IMG/VR virus record: IMGVR_UViG_3300037628_000897
Coordinates: 1 to 46,141 of that record
DNA: 46,141 bases
Reading direction: 5' to 3' (one strand)
Source: a virus
Positions 32,821-40,783 of this stretch are shown in pieces (the first letter of the stretch is position 1; the number at the start of each line of letters is the position of its first letter). Below the pieces are notes generated by a model, which did no database searches, was not told where the DNA came from, and saw only the letters and a list, made by a program, of their open reading frames with translations. The position numbers and the translations under genes were made by a program.

Positions 32821-33259
32821 ATTCCATAAATACCTGATTACGGTTGAGGCCACACTTACAACGCATAACCTTAGTGCTTATCGGTTGTTTGCTCTTAGAT
32901 GATAGTTTATTATACCATTTTGGGGGTTCTTCACCAGGCAACCTATATTCATAGTTATATATATCTGTATAAAGTTTTACAATAATCAGTCCTGTGTTTC
33001 CGCATATATCACAAGCCTGTATAGCCCCAGAGCTTCTTAATGATCTTTTCTTGGCATATAGTGCGTTTTTAAATTGCAAAGGCGTAGGGGGCCTCTTAGC
33101 GTTTAGCATAAACCCGTCAATTACGTCGGTTACCATTCCGCTGTTTTCTCTATTTAGATAGTATTCTTTATATACCCTCGTTATAAGGCTTTTTCTCCAG
33201 GTTTTACCTAGAACATCACCGATAGATTCTATAAGTTTTTCAAATTCGAAGTTCGTCAT
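32795..33259 (-). CDS. Early protein with Cys-pair site, unknown
   Basis: 154 residues. The N-terminal helical part (KLIESIGDVLGKTWRKSLIT, RVYKEYYLNRENSGMV) is followed by CDICGNTG (about 83-90) and MRCKCGLNR (about 132-140), together a likely zinc site. It sits between the DnaA-like and O-like genes, so a replication accessory is possible. Confidence 0.65.
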   Translation of the reverse strand: MTNFEFEKLIESIGDVLGKTWRKSLITRVYKEYYLNRENSGMVTDVIDGFMLNAKRPPTPLQFKNALYAKKRSLRSSGAIQACDICGNTGLIIVKLYTDIYNYEYRLPGEEPPKWYNKLSSKSKQPISTKVMRCKCGLNRNQVFMEYDETMGKK

Positions 33260-33590
33260 GATTGTCCAGGGTTAAATCGTAATGGTTATTTGGTCTGAAC
33301 TCTTTTTGTAATTCTTTTACAAGTATCTTATCCAGATCATAGAGGATTGTTTTGTATTGTTCGTCTTTACCTATTGTTTTACAGGCATATACTATATTCG
33401 TATGGTGTTTACCGAATGCCCGGCCCAGGGCCGGGTGAGATAGCCCGGTATATTTATAGGCCAGAAACATAGCTATCTGCCGTGGTTTAGCTAAATGGCG
33501 TTGGCGGCCTCCTTTCAATATGTCTTCTTTATCGACGCCGAAATATTCAGATATGATATCGAGTATTTTATTTACGGTTATGATGTTCAT
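33240..33590 (-). CDS. Stand-alone DnaA domain IV-like DNA-binding protein
   Basis: 116 residues. Nearly the whole protein matches the DnaA C-terminal duplex-binding domain: ILDIISEYFGVDKEDILKGG, RHLAKPRQIAMFLAYKYTGL, SHPALGRAFGKHHTNIVYAC. It has no AAA+ domain. Such proteins bind DnaA-box-like DNA without ATP-driven melting, so it could be an initiator helper or a regulator that competes with host DnaA. It overlaps the next gene by 20 bases. Confidence 0.88.
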   Translation of the reverse strand: MNIITVNKILDIISEYFGVDKEDILKGGRQRHLAKPRQIAMFLAYKYTGLSHPALGRAFGKHHTNIVYACKTIGKDEQYKTILYDLDKILVKELQKEFRPNNHYDLTLDNHDELRI

Positions 33591-33596
33591 TGCCGC

Positions 33597-33788
33597 TTAC
33601 TTATCTTCCTCTTTATTCTTTAAAAGGCGAGGCGGTATATAAGGCAAAGTAAATCTATGATGTAATCTACCGGGCGACTGAGTAACAGTTCCAGCTCCCT
33701 CAGCGTTTATATTGCCTGGCCCCCAATGTTTATCGATTTCTTCCATAGCTTCCTTACTTACAAAGCAATCGTTTATCCAGACTTTCAT
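33597..33788 (-). CDS. Small early protein, unknown
   Basis: 63 residues, basic C-terminal half (LHHRFTLPYIPPRLLKNKEE). Tight spacing to neighbours supports it as a gene; no family recognised. Confidence 0.55.
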   Translation of the reverse strand: MKVWINDCFVSKEAMEEIDKHWGPGNINAEGAGTVTQSPGRLHHRFTLPYIPPRLLKNKEEDK

Positions 33789-33802
33789 CTTTTGCCATTT
33801 TA

Positions 33803-34084
33803 TTATTGTCCGTATCCGAGCCCCTGGGTCTTAATCTTCTTCACTCTAACGGTCTTACTTCCCCAACCATAAGCAATAGCCTCTTGGGGTATCTCATCAT
33901 CCCTTAACAACCCCAATTCGATCGCTATAATAGGGGGTATCACCACAAAAGCGACTTTATTGCCTTTTACAATGGCATAAGCGAGATCTTTATTACTTTT
34001 AAGCTGCTCACAACAATCCTTGTTTTCGCGCTTAAATAGATCGCTTAATATGTATTTGATTTTCAATACCGCCCTCATCCTCAT
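33803..34084 (-). CDS. Small early protein, unknown
   Basis: 93 residues. LKIKYILSDLFKRENKDCCE, AIVKGNKVAFVVIPPIIAIE and a basic end (SKTVRVKKIKTQGLGYGQ). It may begin at Met3. No family recognised. Confidence 0.55.
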   Translation of the reverse strand: MRMRAVLKIKYILSDLFKRENKDCCEQLKSNKDLAYAIVKGNKVAFVVIPPIIAIELGLLRDDEIPQEAIAYGWGSKTVRVKKIKTQGLGYGQ

Positions 34085-34116
34085 ATTGTATATAGATAAT
34101 TACAAAATAGATTATG

Positions 34117-34191
34117 TTATTGTTTTCGACGTTCACTTATAATAGCCTTGGCTTGTTTTATTGGCCTTAACAAACACCCTAAAATACTCAT
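34117..34191 (-). CDS. Tiny basic ORF coupled to the DUF3326 gene
   Basis: 24 codons (MSILGCLLRPIKQAKAIISE..RRKQ) starting in an ATGA overlap with the DUF3326 stop. It fills part of the only gap in this stretch. The overlap is typical of coupled phage genes, but the length makes it tentative. Confidence 0.35.
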   Translation of the reverse strand: MSILGCLLRPIKQAKAIISERRKQ

Positions 34192-35189
34192 CCCAATATG
34201 ACAGTTCTTTTTAATGGTCTTTTTATTGATTCCAGGGTTACGCCTGCTTTTCTGGCGCATATTATTCCTGCAACTTCTAAATAATTTTTAGCTATAATAA
34301 AACTTTCCGGCATTTCATCTTTAAGCACAGTTTTATTATCTTCTACTGCTATTACAGGTATGTTTGCCTCCATACATGCGGTATGTGGCCTTCCTAATAC
34401 ATTTATAGGGGTAACCAGATAATCTATATCCTCCTTTCTATATGCTCCTTTCTTAAAGGATATCTTTGGGGCTACATGTCCTCCTTTTAAACAGCAATGT
34501 AGATAACAAACGGACACCATCTCGGCGGCTTTACGTGGGTCTACTACTTCTCTAAATGTTTTAAATACTTCATTATTTTCTATAGGTGCATGTATCACTG
34601 GTTTACCTAATGCCTCAGACATTAATTTTGATAGTTGGGCTTCTACGCCACCCCAGACATTTACTCCACCTTCTTTTTTTAAATATTCTTCTACCTCCCA
34701 ATCCTCGCTTTGTATTGGTGTATTCACGACCACAACATCATATTCATATTTCCGTAGCTGATTTAATGCTTCTCGTACATTATAAATATTGCCCGACGCT
34801 CTTCCCTTCACGATAGACGCTGTCATTTCTAAGGGTTTATTGAGCTCCGCTATTTCTATTTCTGCCCCTATGGTTGCCCGGGCGGCAGACACTGCATTAA
34901 TAATATCTGTACTTACTGGCTTATTTACTATAAGCAATATTTTATTACTGTATACTTCTTCAAGACCATATTTACCCTCCAGGAAGTTATCAAGCATTGA
35001 ACCTTCAACATATAACATATTATCTGTCATCTCATTAATATCAGAAGCGTTTACTATGTTTGGGTGTATAAACAACCTGTCACATACAGAGGCTATTAAT
35101 TTTGCTGCTGGTGTAGCATCTCCAGCATGGCCACCAATCTCGGCCCCTATTCCTGTAGGTACTATAAAAACTACGTTCACGTCGGCCAC
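34188..35189 (-). CDS. DUF3326-family protein
   Basis: 333 residues. VVFIVPTGIGAEIGGHAGDA (6-25), FIHPNIVNASDINEMTDNML, YVEGSMLDNFLEGKYGLEEV, KGGHVAPKISF, HTACMEANIPVIAVEDNKTV and the ending AGIICARKAGVTLESIKRPL agree with my knowledge of DUF3326, a conserved family of cyanobacteria, plants and some archaea and bacteria with no assigned reaction. The Gly-rich start suggests nucleotide or phosphate binding, as inference only. It overlaps the Gp37-like gene by 13 bases, so the two are probably expressed together. Rare cargo for a phage. Confidence 0.8.
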   Translation of the reverse strand: MADVNVVFIVPTGIGAEIGGHAGDATPAAKLIASVCDRLFIHPNIVNASDINEMTDNMLYVEGSMLDNFLEGKYGLEEVYSNKILLIVNKPVSTDIINAVSAARATIGAEIEIAELNKPLEMTASIVKGRASGNIYNVREALNQLRKYEYDVVVVNTPIQSEDWEVEEYLKKEGGVNVWGGVEAQLSKLMSEALGKPVIHAPIENNEVFKTFREVVDPRKAAEMVSVCYLHCCLKGGHVAPKISFKKGAYRKEDIDYLVTPINVLGRPHTACMEANIPVIAVEDNKTVLKDEMPESFIIAKNYLEVAGIICARKAGVTLESIKRPLKRTVILG

Positions 35190-36154
35190 TCCCTATAAAT
35201 TTTCCCGTCAAGCTGATAACGGGCGGGATCTTTTTTATCTTTCCAGCGACACCATTTGCCGTAACTGAAATCAAAGGGCATGTATTCGCCCCAGGATTTA
35301 AAGAAGAAGAGGACTTCGGCGGCCTGGCATTGATCCCGAAGCGATCGCGCCCACTCGGGGTTCATCGGCCTGGCGCCGGGGCCGGTTTCGGCACCGGCTA
35401 TTACCCAGTTTATTCGTTCACCGTTTACGTCAGGATTGCTTTCTAAGAAACCAAAACCGCCGCAGTTTTCACTGGCTCCACATTCAGGACAAGCCATATC
35501 TTCATCATCATTTTCCGCTTCCTCATCACGGGCGCTTTCAGCGCCGACATAGCCACAGGCCATGCAATCGTACGGCCCCACAAAGGGGGTTATATCAATT
35601 TTCTCCAGCATCGGCTCCACGCTCACAAAGCGTTTTGCCGCGGGTATATCTAGTAGGATCGGGATACGTTCGTTGGCGGCCGCCTGGTTTTCGGCCGTGA
35701 CGCCCAGCCAGAGGTTGGGGAGACATTGAAGAAGATGTTTATCTCCTTGAGAATCTATTTTATATGGCCATATTGGAGAAAAAGATTTAAAGCCAACAAT
35801 CACATCCCGCATTATCCCTGGTCTTTTCGTTAACAATATGAATGTGTGGCGCGGATTGTCTCTGATTTTGGCTAACACTAAATATCGAAAGCCTATGGGC
35901 ACCCCTGAATGAAATAGATCCCCCATACTACAAACAAATATTTTACGTGGCCTTTTCCATTCCTGAGGTTGTTTTAACCGATTATGATGTACTGTAATCC
36001 CAAAAGGATCTTCTTTTCTGTATCCGCAATGTCCCCTGAGCCTGGTCTCTGCCATCCGTTTGGCATAGCAATTTTGGCAGCCGGCGGATATTGGGGTGCA
36101 GCCGGTTACGGGATTCCACACGTAATCTGTCCAGTCGATATTGGATTTAGCCAT
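35177..36154 (-). CDS. Phage Gp37/Gp68-family protein (DUF5131) with inserted zinc ribbon
   Basis: 325 residues. The family core is present: SNIDWTDYVWNPVTGCTPIS, GCQNCYAKRMAETR (three-Cys cluster about 18-29), VCSMGDLFHSGVP, FILLTKRPG, NLWLGVTAENQAAANERIPI, RFVSVEPMLEKID and WVIAGAETGPGARPMNPEWA, RSLRDQC. The CxxxxxxxCxxC arrangement recalls a radical-SAM-like cluster, but activity is unproven. An insertion at about 197-232 (CMACGYVGAESARDEEAEND, ..MACPECGASENCG) adds a zinc-ribbon pair. Common in phages; role unknown. Confidence 0.88.
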   Translation of the reverse strand: MAKSNIDWTDYVWNPVTGCTPISAGCQNCYAKRMAETRLRGHCGYRKEDPFGITVHHNRLKQPQEWKRPRKIFVCSMGDLFHSGVPIGFRYLVLAKIRDNPRHTFILLTKRPGIMRDVIVGFKSFSPIWPYKIDSQGDKHLLQCLPNLWLGVTAENQAAANERIPILLDIPAAKRFVSVEPMLEKIDITPFVGPYDCMACGYVGAESARDEEAENDDEDMACPECGASENCGGFGFLESNPDVNGERINWVIAGAETGPGARPMNPEWARSLRDQCQAAEVLFFFKSWGEYMPFDFSYGKWCRWKDKKDPARYQLDGKIYREWPT

Positions 36155-36552
36155 TAAAAGCCCTCAAACTCTTTCAGATTATTGTAATCTTCTGCTGTCA
36201 TTGAGTTTGTTTTTATATTTATCTCTACTTCTTCCATTCCTTCTAGCCATTCCTTAACGACATCAACAATATCAACAATCGTTTCCTTTTCGTCTCTTTT
36301 ATATACAATTGCTCCGTTGTATGCCCCTTCTATTCTTACTTCAACAATATTAATAAATTCCTCGTCGGGATCTATTTCCTTACTCTTTCTTGATGTATTG
36401 GCCTGTATCTCATTCCATGTGGTTATCGCGTCCTTAGCAGACAAACATAGACCAGTCGAGCTGTCACACCTTCCGCATTTAACAAACAGCATATTATTAT
36501 TTTCTATCTCTAAGCCAGCCTTGCCACCACATACACAATTAGATATGTCCAT
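36154..36552 (-). CDS. Lar-like restriction alleviation protein with acidic tail
   Basis: 132 residues. CVCGGKAGLEIENN (7-20), FVKCGRCDSSTGLCLSAKDA and ITTWNE form the Lar-type zinc domain. The C-terminal half is acidic (IDPDEEFINIVEVRIEG; VKEWLEGMEEVEINIKT), which could be a DNA-mimic-like or partner-binding region, as inference only. It shares one base with the Gp37-like gene. Two more Lar-like genes lie at 42210 and 42508. Confidence 0.75.
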   Translation of the reverse strand: MDISNCVCGGKAGLEIENNNMLFVKCGRCDSSTGLCLSAKDAITTWNEIQANTSRKSKEIDPDEEFINIVEVRIEGAYNGAIVYKRDEKETIVDIVDVVKEWLEGMEEVEINIKTNSMTAEDYNNLKEFEGF

Positions 36553-36804
36553 TTATCCCCTCCAACCAGGATTATCTCTTGGCTTTTTGAAATAATCATT
36601 ACCGCAACCGATCGCCACTTTGGCATCATGTACCATTACGGCTTTCCAACATTGCTGCATCTGTTTTCTTTCGCCGCATCCCGACTTAGAGCAATTATTA
36701 TGTCTCTTAATCATATATGTACCATAAGGACATCCGCCAATCTCTCCGCAAGCTTTATCCAGTGCTTTATTTAATATCCGCAAAGCTTTTTTGGCGTCTT
36801 TCAA
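36553..36804 (-). CDS. Cys-rich small early protein
   Basis: 83 residues with CPYGTYM, CSKSGCGERKQMQQC and GCGNDYF, suggesting a metal site. It lies immediately upstream of the Lar-like gene and downstream of the ASCH-like gene (1-base gaps). Unknown function. Confidence 0.65.
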   Translation of the reverse strand: MKDAKKALRILNKALDKACGEIGGCPYGTYMIKRHNNCSKSGCGERKQMQQCWKAVMVHDAKVAIGCGNDYFKKPRDNPGWRG

Positions 36805-36805
36805 C

Positions 36806-37282
36806 TTATCGCTCCATCCAGGCCATCGCCCCTATATCAACTTTTATATCGCTCCATTTAATTAGTTGGCCCCTGAATATATTCTTATCCTTTTTCGGTC
36901 CACTTCTTTTAAGAGGCGCTATATATTGCATAAACCCCATAAGATTTTCAAAACCATCGGCAACTGCCGCGGCATCGGCTTCAAATAGGTTTAATACTTT
37001 ACCTCCTATAACAACAAGCCAATATCCATAGCGGGACACACAGGTCCATTGACTATCTGTCCGCCAATGATCGATATGGTTTTCTACTCGCGAATCAATC
37101 GCTTCCGTGCAAACGGAGTCGCCCAGCTTCTTTCTTACTCCCGGGAGATAAGCGCCGGTGTAAAACTGCAAGTCGTCACCTACTCTGTACAGTCGCTTTT
37201 TTTTACCATACGCCCGGAATGATTGTCGCTTTCTCCCGTCAAGTACATCGGGAACGAATTGTTTATGGACTCCTATGAGCAT
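36806..37282 (-). CDS. ASCH/PUA-like small protein
   Basis: 158 residues. VHKQFVPDVLDGRKRQSFRA (5-24) is the ASCH-type opening (pocket with DGRKRQ.FR), followed by GDDLQFYTGAYLPGVRKK as the barrel strand. Known ASCH proteins bind RNA or modified nucleosides; substrate unknown here. It overlaps the next gene by 10 bases. Confidence 0.65.
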   Translation of the reverse strand: MLIGVHKQFVPDVLDGRKRQSFRAYGKKKRLYRVGDDLQFYTGAYLPGVRKKLGDSVCTEAIDSRVENHIDHWRTDSQWTCVSRYGYWLVVIGGKVLNLFEADAAAVADGFENLMGFMQYIAPLKRSGPKKDKNIFRGQLIKWSDIKVDIGAMAWMER

Positions 37283-37530
37283 AGCTTACATCCCTCCTTC
37301 GGCCCTGTGTGCAACTCAGCTTGATGATAGAGCTCGCAATATTCACAAGACCAGGTCACCTGATATTTACCCCCGGCTGTAACTCCGAATATAAACGATC
37401 GATCACAACCACAGCAGGCCTCGGGCTCTTCGAGCCAGTCGAATTCCCCGTCGTAATCCTTGCCGTTGGGATGGATATTGAATATCGATCCGGCCGGGGT
37501 GTGGTAGAGGCCGGGTAGTATGTCATCCAT
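37273..37530 (-). CDS. Cys-rich small early protein
   Basis: 85 residues: ACCGCDRSF (about 38-46), CEYCELYHQ (about 62-70), CKLCS at the end. Probably binds zinc. Overlaps both neighbours. Unknown function. Confidence 0.6.
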   Translation of the reverse strand: MDDILPGLYHTPAGSIFNIHPNGKDYDGEFDWLEEPEACCGCDRSFIFGVTAGGKYQVTWSCEYCELYHQAELHTGPKEGCKLCS

Positions 37531-37816
37531 GGTTTAACCTCGTAATCCATCTACGATTGTTTAAATAACCGCCATTATATTCTTTCAGCCCTTGATCTTT
37601 GGGCCGGAAAGCTTTCAATATTATCTTTTGTTTACGGCAAGGTAAAACATCAACAATCTCTACACAAAAATAGTCTTGATTATTACAAATACATAGCACC
37701 TTAAATTTCTGCTCTCTGGGAAATCCATATTCGTTGTTTCTTATGTAGCTTTGGCCTACAATTAAATCATCAATTAGCAACCTTTCCGGGTGAGGATCTT
37801 GAAAATATTTATTCAT
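37523..37816 (-). CDS. Small early protein, unknown
   Basis: 97 residues. LLIDDLIVGQSYIRNNEYGF then KFKVLCICNNQDYFCVEIVD suggest a small beta barrel; the DLIVGQSYI..N motif resembles DLVEGQTYI in the 42731-43036 protein, so the two may be distant paralogues. The start overlaps the 57-residue gene (ATGAATAA). Confidence 0.6.
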   Translation of the reverse strand: MNKYFQDPHPERLLIDDLIVGQSYIRNNEYGFPREQKFKVLCICNNQDYFCVEIVDVLPCRKQKIILKAFRPKDQGLKEYNGGYLNNRRWITRLNHG

Positions 37817-37982
37817 TCTTTTCCCTATGCCATACCCTGCAGACTTTCCGCATAACTACCAGCGGTATTTTCAATATCTCCGCCGCCCGGCCTAGCGATA
37901 TTTCTTCGAGTTCAAGAAGTATTTTGACGTTTTTGGCGGTTTTTCCATTTGTGTCGATGGTGGATGCGTATTCGATTATCAT
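37809..37982 (-). CDS. 57-residue helix-turn-helix-like protein
   Basis: A short gene below the usual size cut: MIIEYASTIDTNGKTAKNVK then LLELEEISLGRAAEILKIPL plus VVMRKVCRVWHREKNE. The segment ISLGRAAEILKIPLVVMRK has helix-turn-helix character (compare UPF0175-like). It starts in an ATGA overlap with the preceding gene and overlaps the next start, so it fills the gap exactly. Confidence 0.65.
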   Translation of the reverse strand: MIIEYASTIDTNGKTAKNVKILLELEEISLGRAAEILKIPLVVMRKVCRVWHREKNE

Positions 37983-38164
37983 TCTCCAATATCATCCAAA
38001 CTACAGCCGATTATTATTTCACAGCTACTATTGCCTGGAGGAACGTTCACATATGCCCGGCCTCCTCTATGGTTTACTGCTGGTCTGATCGCTGATTCTT
38101 TTGGCCAACCACAATATATTTCTTTTTGGCAAGTAATGCAGTATGCAGTCCAATATATTTTCAT
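37979..38164 (-). CDS. Small CxxC protein
   Basis: 61 residues from ATG 38164, which overlaps the methyltransferase stop (GGATGA) and has GGTGGAAGG just upstream; the longer start at 38197 is less likely. MKIYWTAYCITCQKEIYCGW carries the Cys pair, with two later Cys. Unknown function. Confidence 0.6.
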   Translation of the reverse strand: MKIYWTAYCITCQKEIYCGWPKESAIRPAVNHRGGRAYVNVPPGNSSCEIIIGCSLDDIGE

Positions 38165-38955
38165 CCTTCCACCTCTCCAATCCTCTCCCCGATCCATCGC
38201 GCCATGGGGACGGGGACGGCGTTGCCTAGCATTCTCGCGCGTGCTGTCTTAGAAAATCCAGAAGTCCAGCCTCGGGGGAATCCCTGGAGGGCTTCTCGTT
38301 CTTCGCAAGTGAGATATCTAAGCCCGAGGCCTTCTTCGTAACAGTAATTGTCCATTGTTTCCAATGTGCACCATTTCGCATGAAGACACGTGGTATATTG
38401 CAGGTCGTTGACCAACTTCTTTGGGTTGACCTCAATAGTCCTTTTACAGCTCTCTGCGTTAAATATATCGCTCCTGAAGTCGGCGGCTTTTTCTCCAGGA
38501 CATCCGACAACGATTTGCCTGGGCCTATTTTGGGCCGTAAAATCTCGGGCGTTAAGCTCAATAATAACCGCAGCGTATCCGAGCAGCTCCAATCCCGCCG
38601 CGAAGTAGCTAACATCTGGTGCACAAACATTCTCGCGGACCACCCACCCAAGCGATAATCGTCCGACCAGGGCAAGGAAGTATCCGGAGAGGTCGGGATG
38701 TTTGCTTTTCCGGTTTCCTTTTGCCTTAGATCGAGAGGGACAGGGATCACCTCCGAAAATAATGTCAACTGGCGCAAGATTGCTCATCTCCTCTTGATCC
38801 GTCACGTCCCAATACTTCGGGACGTTCGGCCATTTATCCCTTAATAACTTCTGGCAGCTATGGTCTTTTTCCACCTGCCACTTGATCTCAATCCCGGCCC
38901 GCTCCATCCCCAGGTCTAACCCGCCGCAACCGGTGAATAGGCTACCGCCGGTCAT
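38161..38955 (-). CDS. C5 cytosine DNA methyltransferase
   Basis: 264 residues. Motif I SLFTGCGGLDLGMERAG (5-21), motif IV FGGDPCPSRSKAKGNRKS with catalytic Cys72, motif VI VRENV (107-111 region), motif VIII AQNRPRQIVVG (141-151), a short target-recognition region, YLTCEEREALQGFPRGW and motif X GNAVPVPMARWIGERI. All key residues are present; length is below the usual 330-400, mainly through a short recognition domain. No partner endonuclease is seen, so protection against host restriction is the likely role. A 183-codon frame is open inside it in the +1 frame. Confidence 0.92.
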   Translation of the reverse strand: MTGGSLFTGCGGLDLGMERAGIEIKWQVEKDHSCQKLLRDKWPNVPKYWDVTDQEEMSNLAPVDIIFGGDPCPSRSKAKGNRKSKHPDLSGYFLALVGRLSLGWVVRENVCAPDVSYFAAGLELLGYAAVIIELNARDFTAQNRPRQIVVGCPGEKAADFRSDIFNAESCKRTIEVNPKKLVNDLQYTTCLHAKWCTLETMDNYCYEEGLGLRYLTCEEREALQGFPRGWTSGFSKTARARMLGNAVPVPMARWIGERIGEVEG

Positions 38956-39255
38956 TTATAAGCCATTATGTAGATAATTGGGTAACTCGCGTCCTGTGCG
39001 TCGAAGCCATCCTGCTAACGATTCTACAAAACTCCAACAGTCATCAAAGCCAGGAAATATCCAATCACAAAAATCACCATAATCTGGCCAGTGTTCATCG
39101 CATATTGCATGGGCCTTGTATTCAGAATACCCGTCATTGTCGATATGATCCCATGGACGTACAGTTGCATATTTGTATATTTCAAAAGGCCTTATGATGC
39201 ATCCGCACAAAACACATTTATGTATTTTTCTTGCTTTTCTCGTCACTATATTCAT
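38956..39255 (-). CDS. Zinc-binding small early protein
   Basis: 99 residues: VTRKARKIHKCVLCGCIIRP, a treble-clef-like knuckle, then HAICDEHWPDYGDFCDWIFP. It lies 1 base before the methyltransferase start. Unknown function. Confidence 0.65.
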   Translation of the reverse strand: MNIVTRKARKIHKCVLCGCIIRPFEIYKYATVRPWDHIDNDGYSEYKAHAICDEHWPDYGDFCDWIFPGFDDCWSFVESLAGWLRRTGRELPNYLHNGL

Positions 39256-39316
39256 ATAGTTTACCTTTTGGCCAGGGCTATTTCCCTATCTCGGAGAATA
39301 TCAAGGCGACGCACAA

Positions 39317-39556
39317 TTACTCTCTGCCACCATTTCTTTCCATCATTGCGAAGCGCAATGCTTGTTCTGGATTATTATGTAGAGCATCTTTGGGAACAGG
39401 CTTACCACTATTTGAAATATGAATAGCCTCCGCCTCAACATGTGGAACCAATATCAGTGTATATTCGCGGCCAGACATCCTTTCGAAAGAGCATAGTTCG
39501 TCGTTCAATCTTATAAGTGCAGTCTCACAATTTTGATCGATATGCCATTCACCCAT
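39317..39556 (-). CDS. Small early protein, unknown
   Basis: 79 residues: WHIDQNCETALIRLNDELCS, EYTLILVPHVEAEAIHISNS. No family recognised. It follows the structured gap 39557-39857. Confidence 0.55.
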   Translation of the reverse strand: MGEWHIDQNCETALIRLNDELCSFERMSGREYTLILVPHVEAEAIHISNSGKPVPKDALHNNPEQALRFAMMERNGGRE

Positions 39557-39857
39557 AATCTTTTCCCTTTGTATTGAATGTTCTTTCCAATCTTCAACGC
39601 TGAGCCCGAACCATTACCCGGCCGGGGGTTGCCTTTTGCTCGTCAGCGGCGCCTAACACAGCGATCGTTGATAAACTCCATAATTAAGGATCCATTATCA
39701 CATCCACTATTTCGTTGCTCAGGCTCAGCCCTGAATATTGGAAATACTTCCCGCGCAGGCGGGAATCCATTATTTGTTTAGATGCTTTAAGTGTATAGAT
39801 TCCTGCCTTCGCGGGAATGACGCACTATAATTAATTCAGTATTACCCTGGAGTGGTG
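39557..39857. other. Structured intergenic segment with imperfect long inverted repeat and REPIN
   Basis: No gene is seen. Two 23-base arms, 39583-39605 and 39721-39743, are inverted copies of each other at 20 of 23 positions, enclosing about 115 bases that include a CCGGCCGG palindrome and TGATAA/TTATCA. REPIN copy C follows directly (39745-39821). Confidence 0.6.
39745..39821. repeat. REPIN-like inverted pair, copy C
   Basis: CTTCCCGCGCAGGCGGGAAT, a spacer with TCCATTATTTGTTTAGATG and AAGTGTATAGATTCC, then CTGCCTTCGCGGGAATGAC. Homologous throughout to copies A and B; the first bases of the left arm are trimmed at the junction with the inverted-repeat element. Confidence 0.85.
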
Positions 39858-40100
39858 TTAATTATGCTTAAAATGAGTATTGTTCATCCGTCTTCTAATT
39901 GTATTAAGCCCTATATTCCGGGGGATACGTTTTAAATCCGTGCGGTTTTCGGGTTTATCCCCGGCAAAACAGGTTATAATCTTCCCGGCCGGGGTACGCC
40001 CCATGATCTTTGCTTTCTGTTTCCGGCGTACTTTGCGGCCCAGTTTGAGACAATCAGGCCTTTTATGCCAGTCGCAGTGTTGGCATTGTTCAGATATCAT
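39858..40100 (-). CDS. Small Cys-containing early protein
   Basis: 80 residues from ATG 40100, chosen for the GAGG 9 bases upstream and because a longer frame runs into the next gene. MISEQCQHCDWHKRPDCLKL then a very basic stretch (GRKVRRKQKAKIMGRTPAGK). Possible nucleic-acid binding. No family recognised. Confidence 0.6.
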   Translation of the reverse strand: MISEQCQHCDWHKRPDCLKLGRKVRRKQKAKIMGRTPAGKIITCFAGDKPENRTDLKRIPRNIGLNTIRRRMNNTHFKHN

Positions 40101-40125
40101 AATATCCTCATTAATATTTATTAGG

Positions 40126-40485
40126 CTAATCCTCGAATATATCCCCAGCCGCATTCTTAAGCCCGCGGTGTAGATGCTCCATGTAAGCCTTTTTGTTATA
40201 TTTGAGCACCTGGCAGATGGCGTAGAGCTTCGCTCTTTCGATAGCCAACACTCTTTTTGTGCGCTGTTTACCGTCATCAATTAGATGGATTTCCGGTATC
40301 CCGTCGTCTTTAACGCTTTCGTGCAACCTTCTGACGTTGACCTGCTGGTTTAATCTTTTCACTTCTTCTTTTAAACGAGCCTCAGACAACTCCTTTTTCC
40401 TGTCCTTTGTTATTTTTTGTTTCTCCGATCTTGTTGTTGCTTTTGCCAGTTCTTTATCATAATGTCTAGGTTGTTCCTGTATCAT
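40126..40485 (-). CDS. Charged helical early protein
   Basis: 119 residues: KATTRSEKQKITKDRKKELS, EARLKEEVKRLNQQVNVRRL (coiled coil), then IPEIHLIDDGKQRTKRVLAI and LKYNKKAYMEHLHRGLKNAA. No family recognised. Confidence 0.6.
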   Translation of the reverse strand: MIQEQPRHYDKELAKATTRSEKQKITKDRKKELSEARLKEEVKRLNQQVNVRRLHESVKDDGIPEIHLIDDGKQRTKRVLAIERAKLYAICQVLKYNKKAYMEHLHRGLKNAAGDIFED

Positions 40486-40495
40486 AAATACCTCA

Positions 40496-40783
40496 TTAAT
40501 AAATGTTATTATTTATGTCTGGCCTTTCATCCATAAAACTAGTAATTGTCCTATCAATCTTTTGCTCTTTCTCCTCTAATTCCTTTATTAACCAATTCAG
40601 ATATTCCCGTGCTTTTTTAAAATCCTCCAGGCCGCCTTTATATATGGCCCTTAGAATGTATTTAATGATGTTGCCATGCAGATATGACCCGTAGTCCTTT
40701 ACTGAAGCCTTAATAACTTCTATGGTCTCCACGGGGCCTTTGTTATAATGCTCGGGGTGTTTAACGTTATCGTGTTCGTTCAT
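40496..40783 (-). CDS. DUF3310-family phage protein
   Basis: 95 residues from ATG 40783, overlapping the upstream stop. NVKHPEHYNKGPVETIEVIK, GNIIKYILRAIYKGGLEDFK and KAREYLNWLIKELEEKEQ are the DUF3310 signature. The family is common in phage early regions; biochemical role not settled. Confidence 0.85.
   Translation of the reverse strand: MNEHDNVKHPEHYNKGPVETIEVIKASVKDYGSYLHGNIIKYILRAIYKGGLEDFKKAREYLNWLIKELEEKEQKIDRTITSFMDERPDINNNIY

Noticed and set aside
39257-39316. Short leftward frame reading DGKKWWQRVIVRRLDILRDR
   Set aside because: Looks protein-like but has no usable start codon after the preceding stop; left unannotated.
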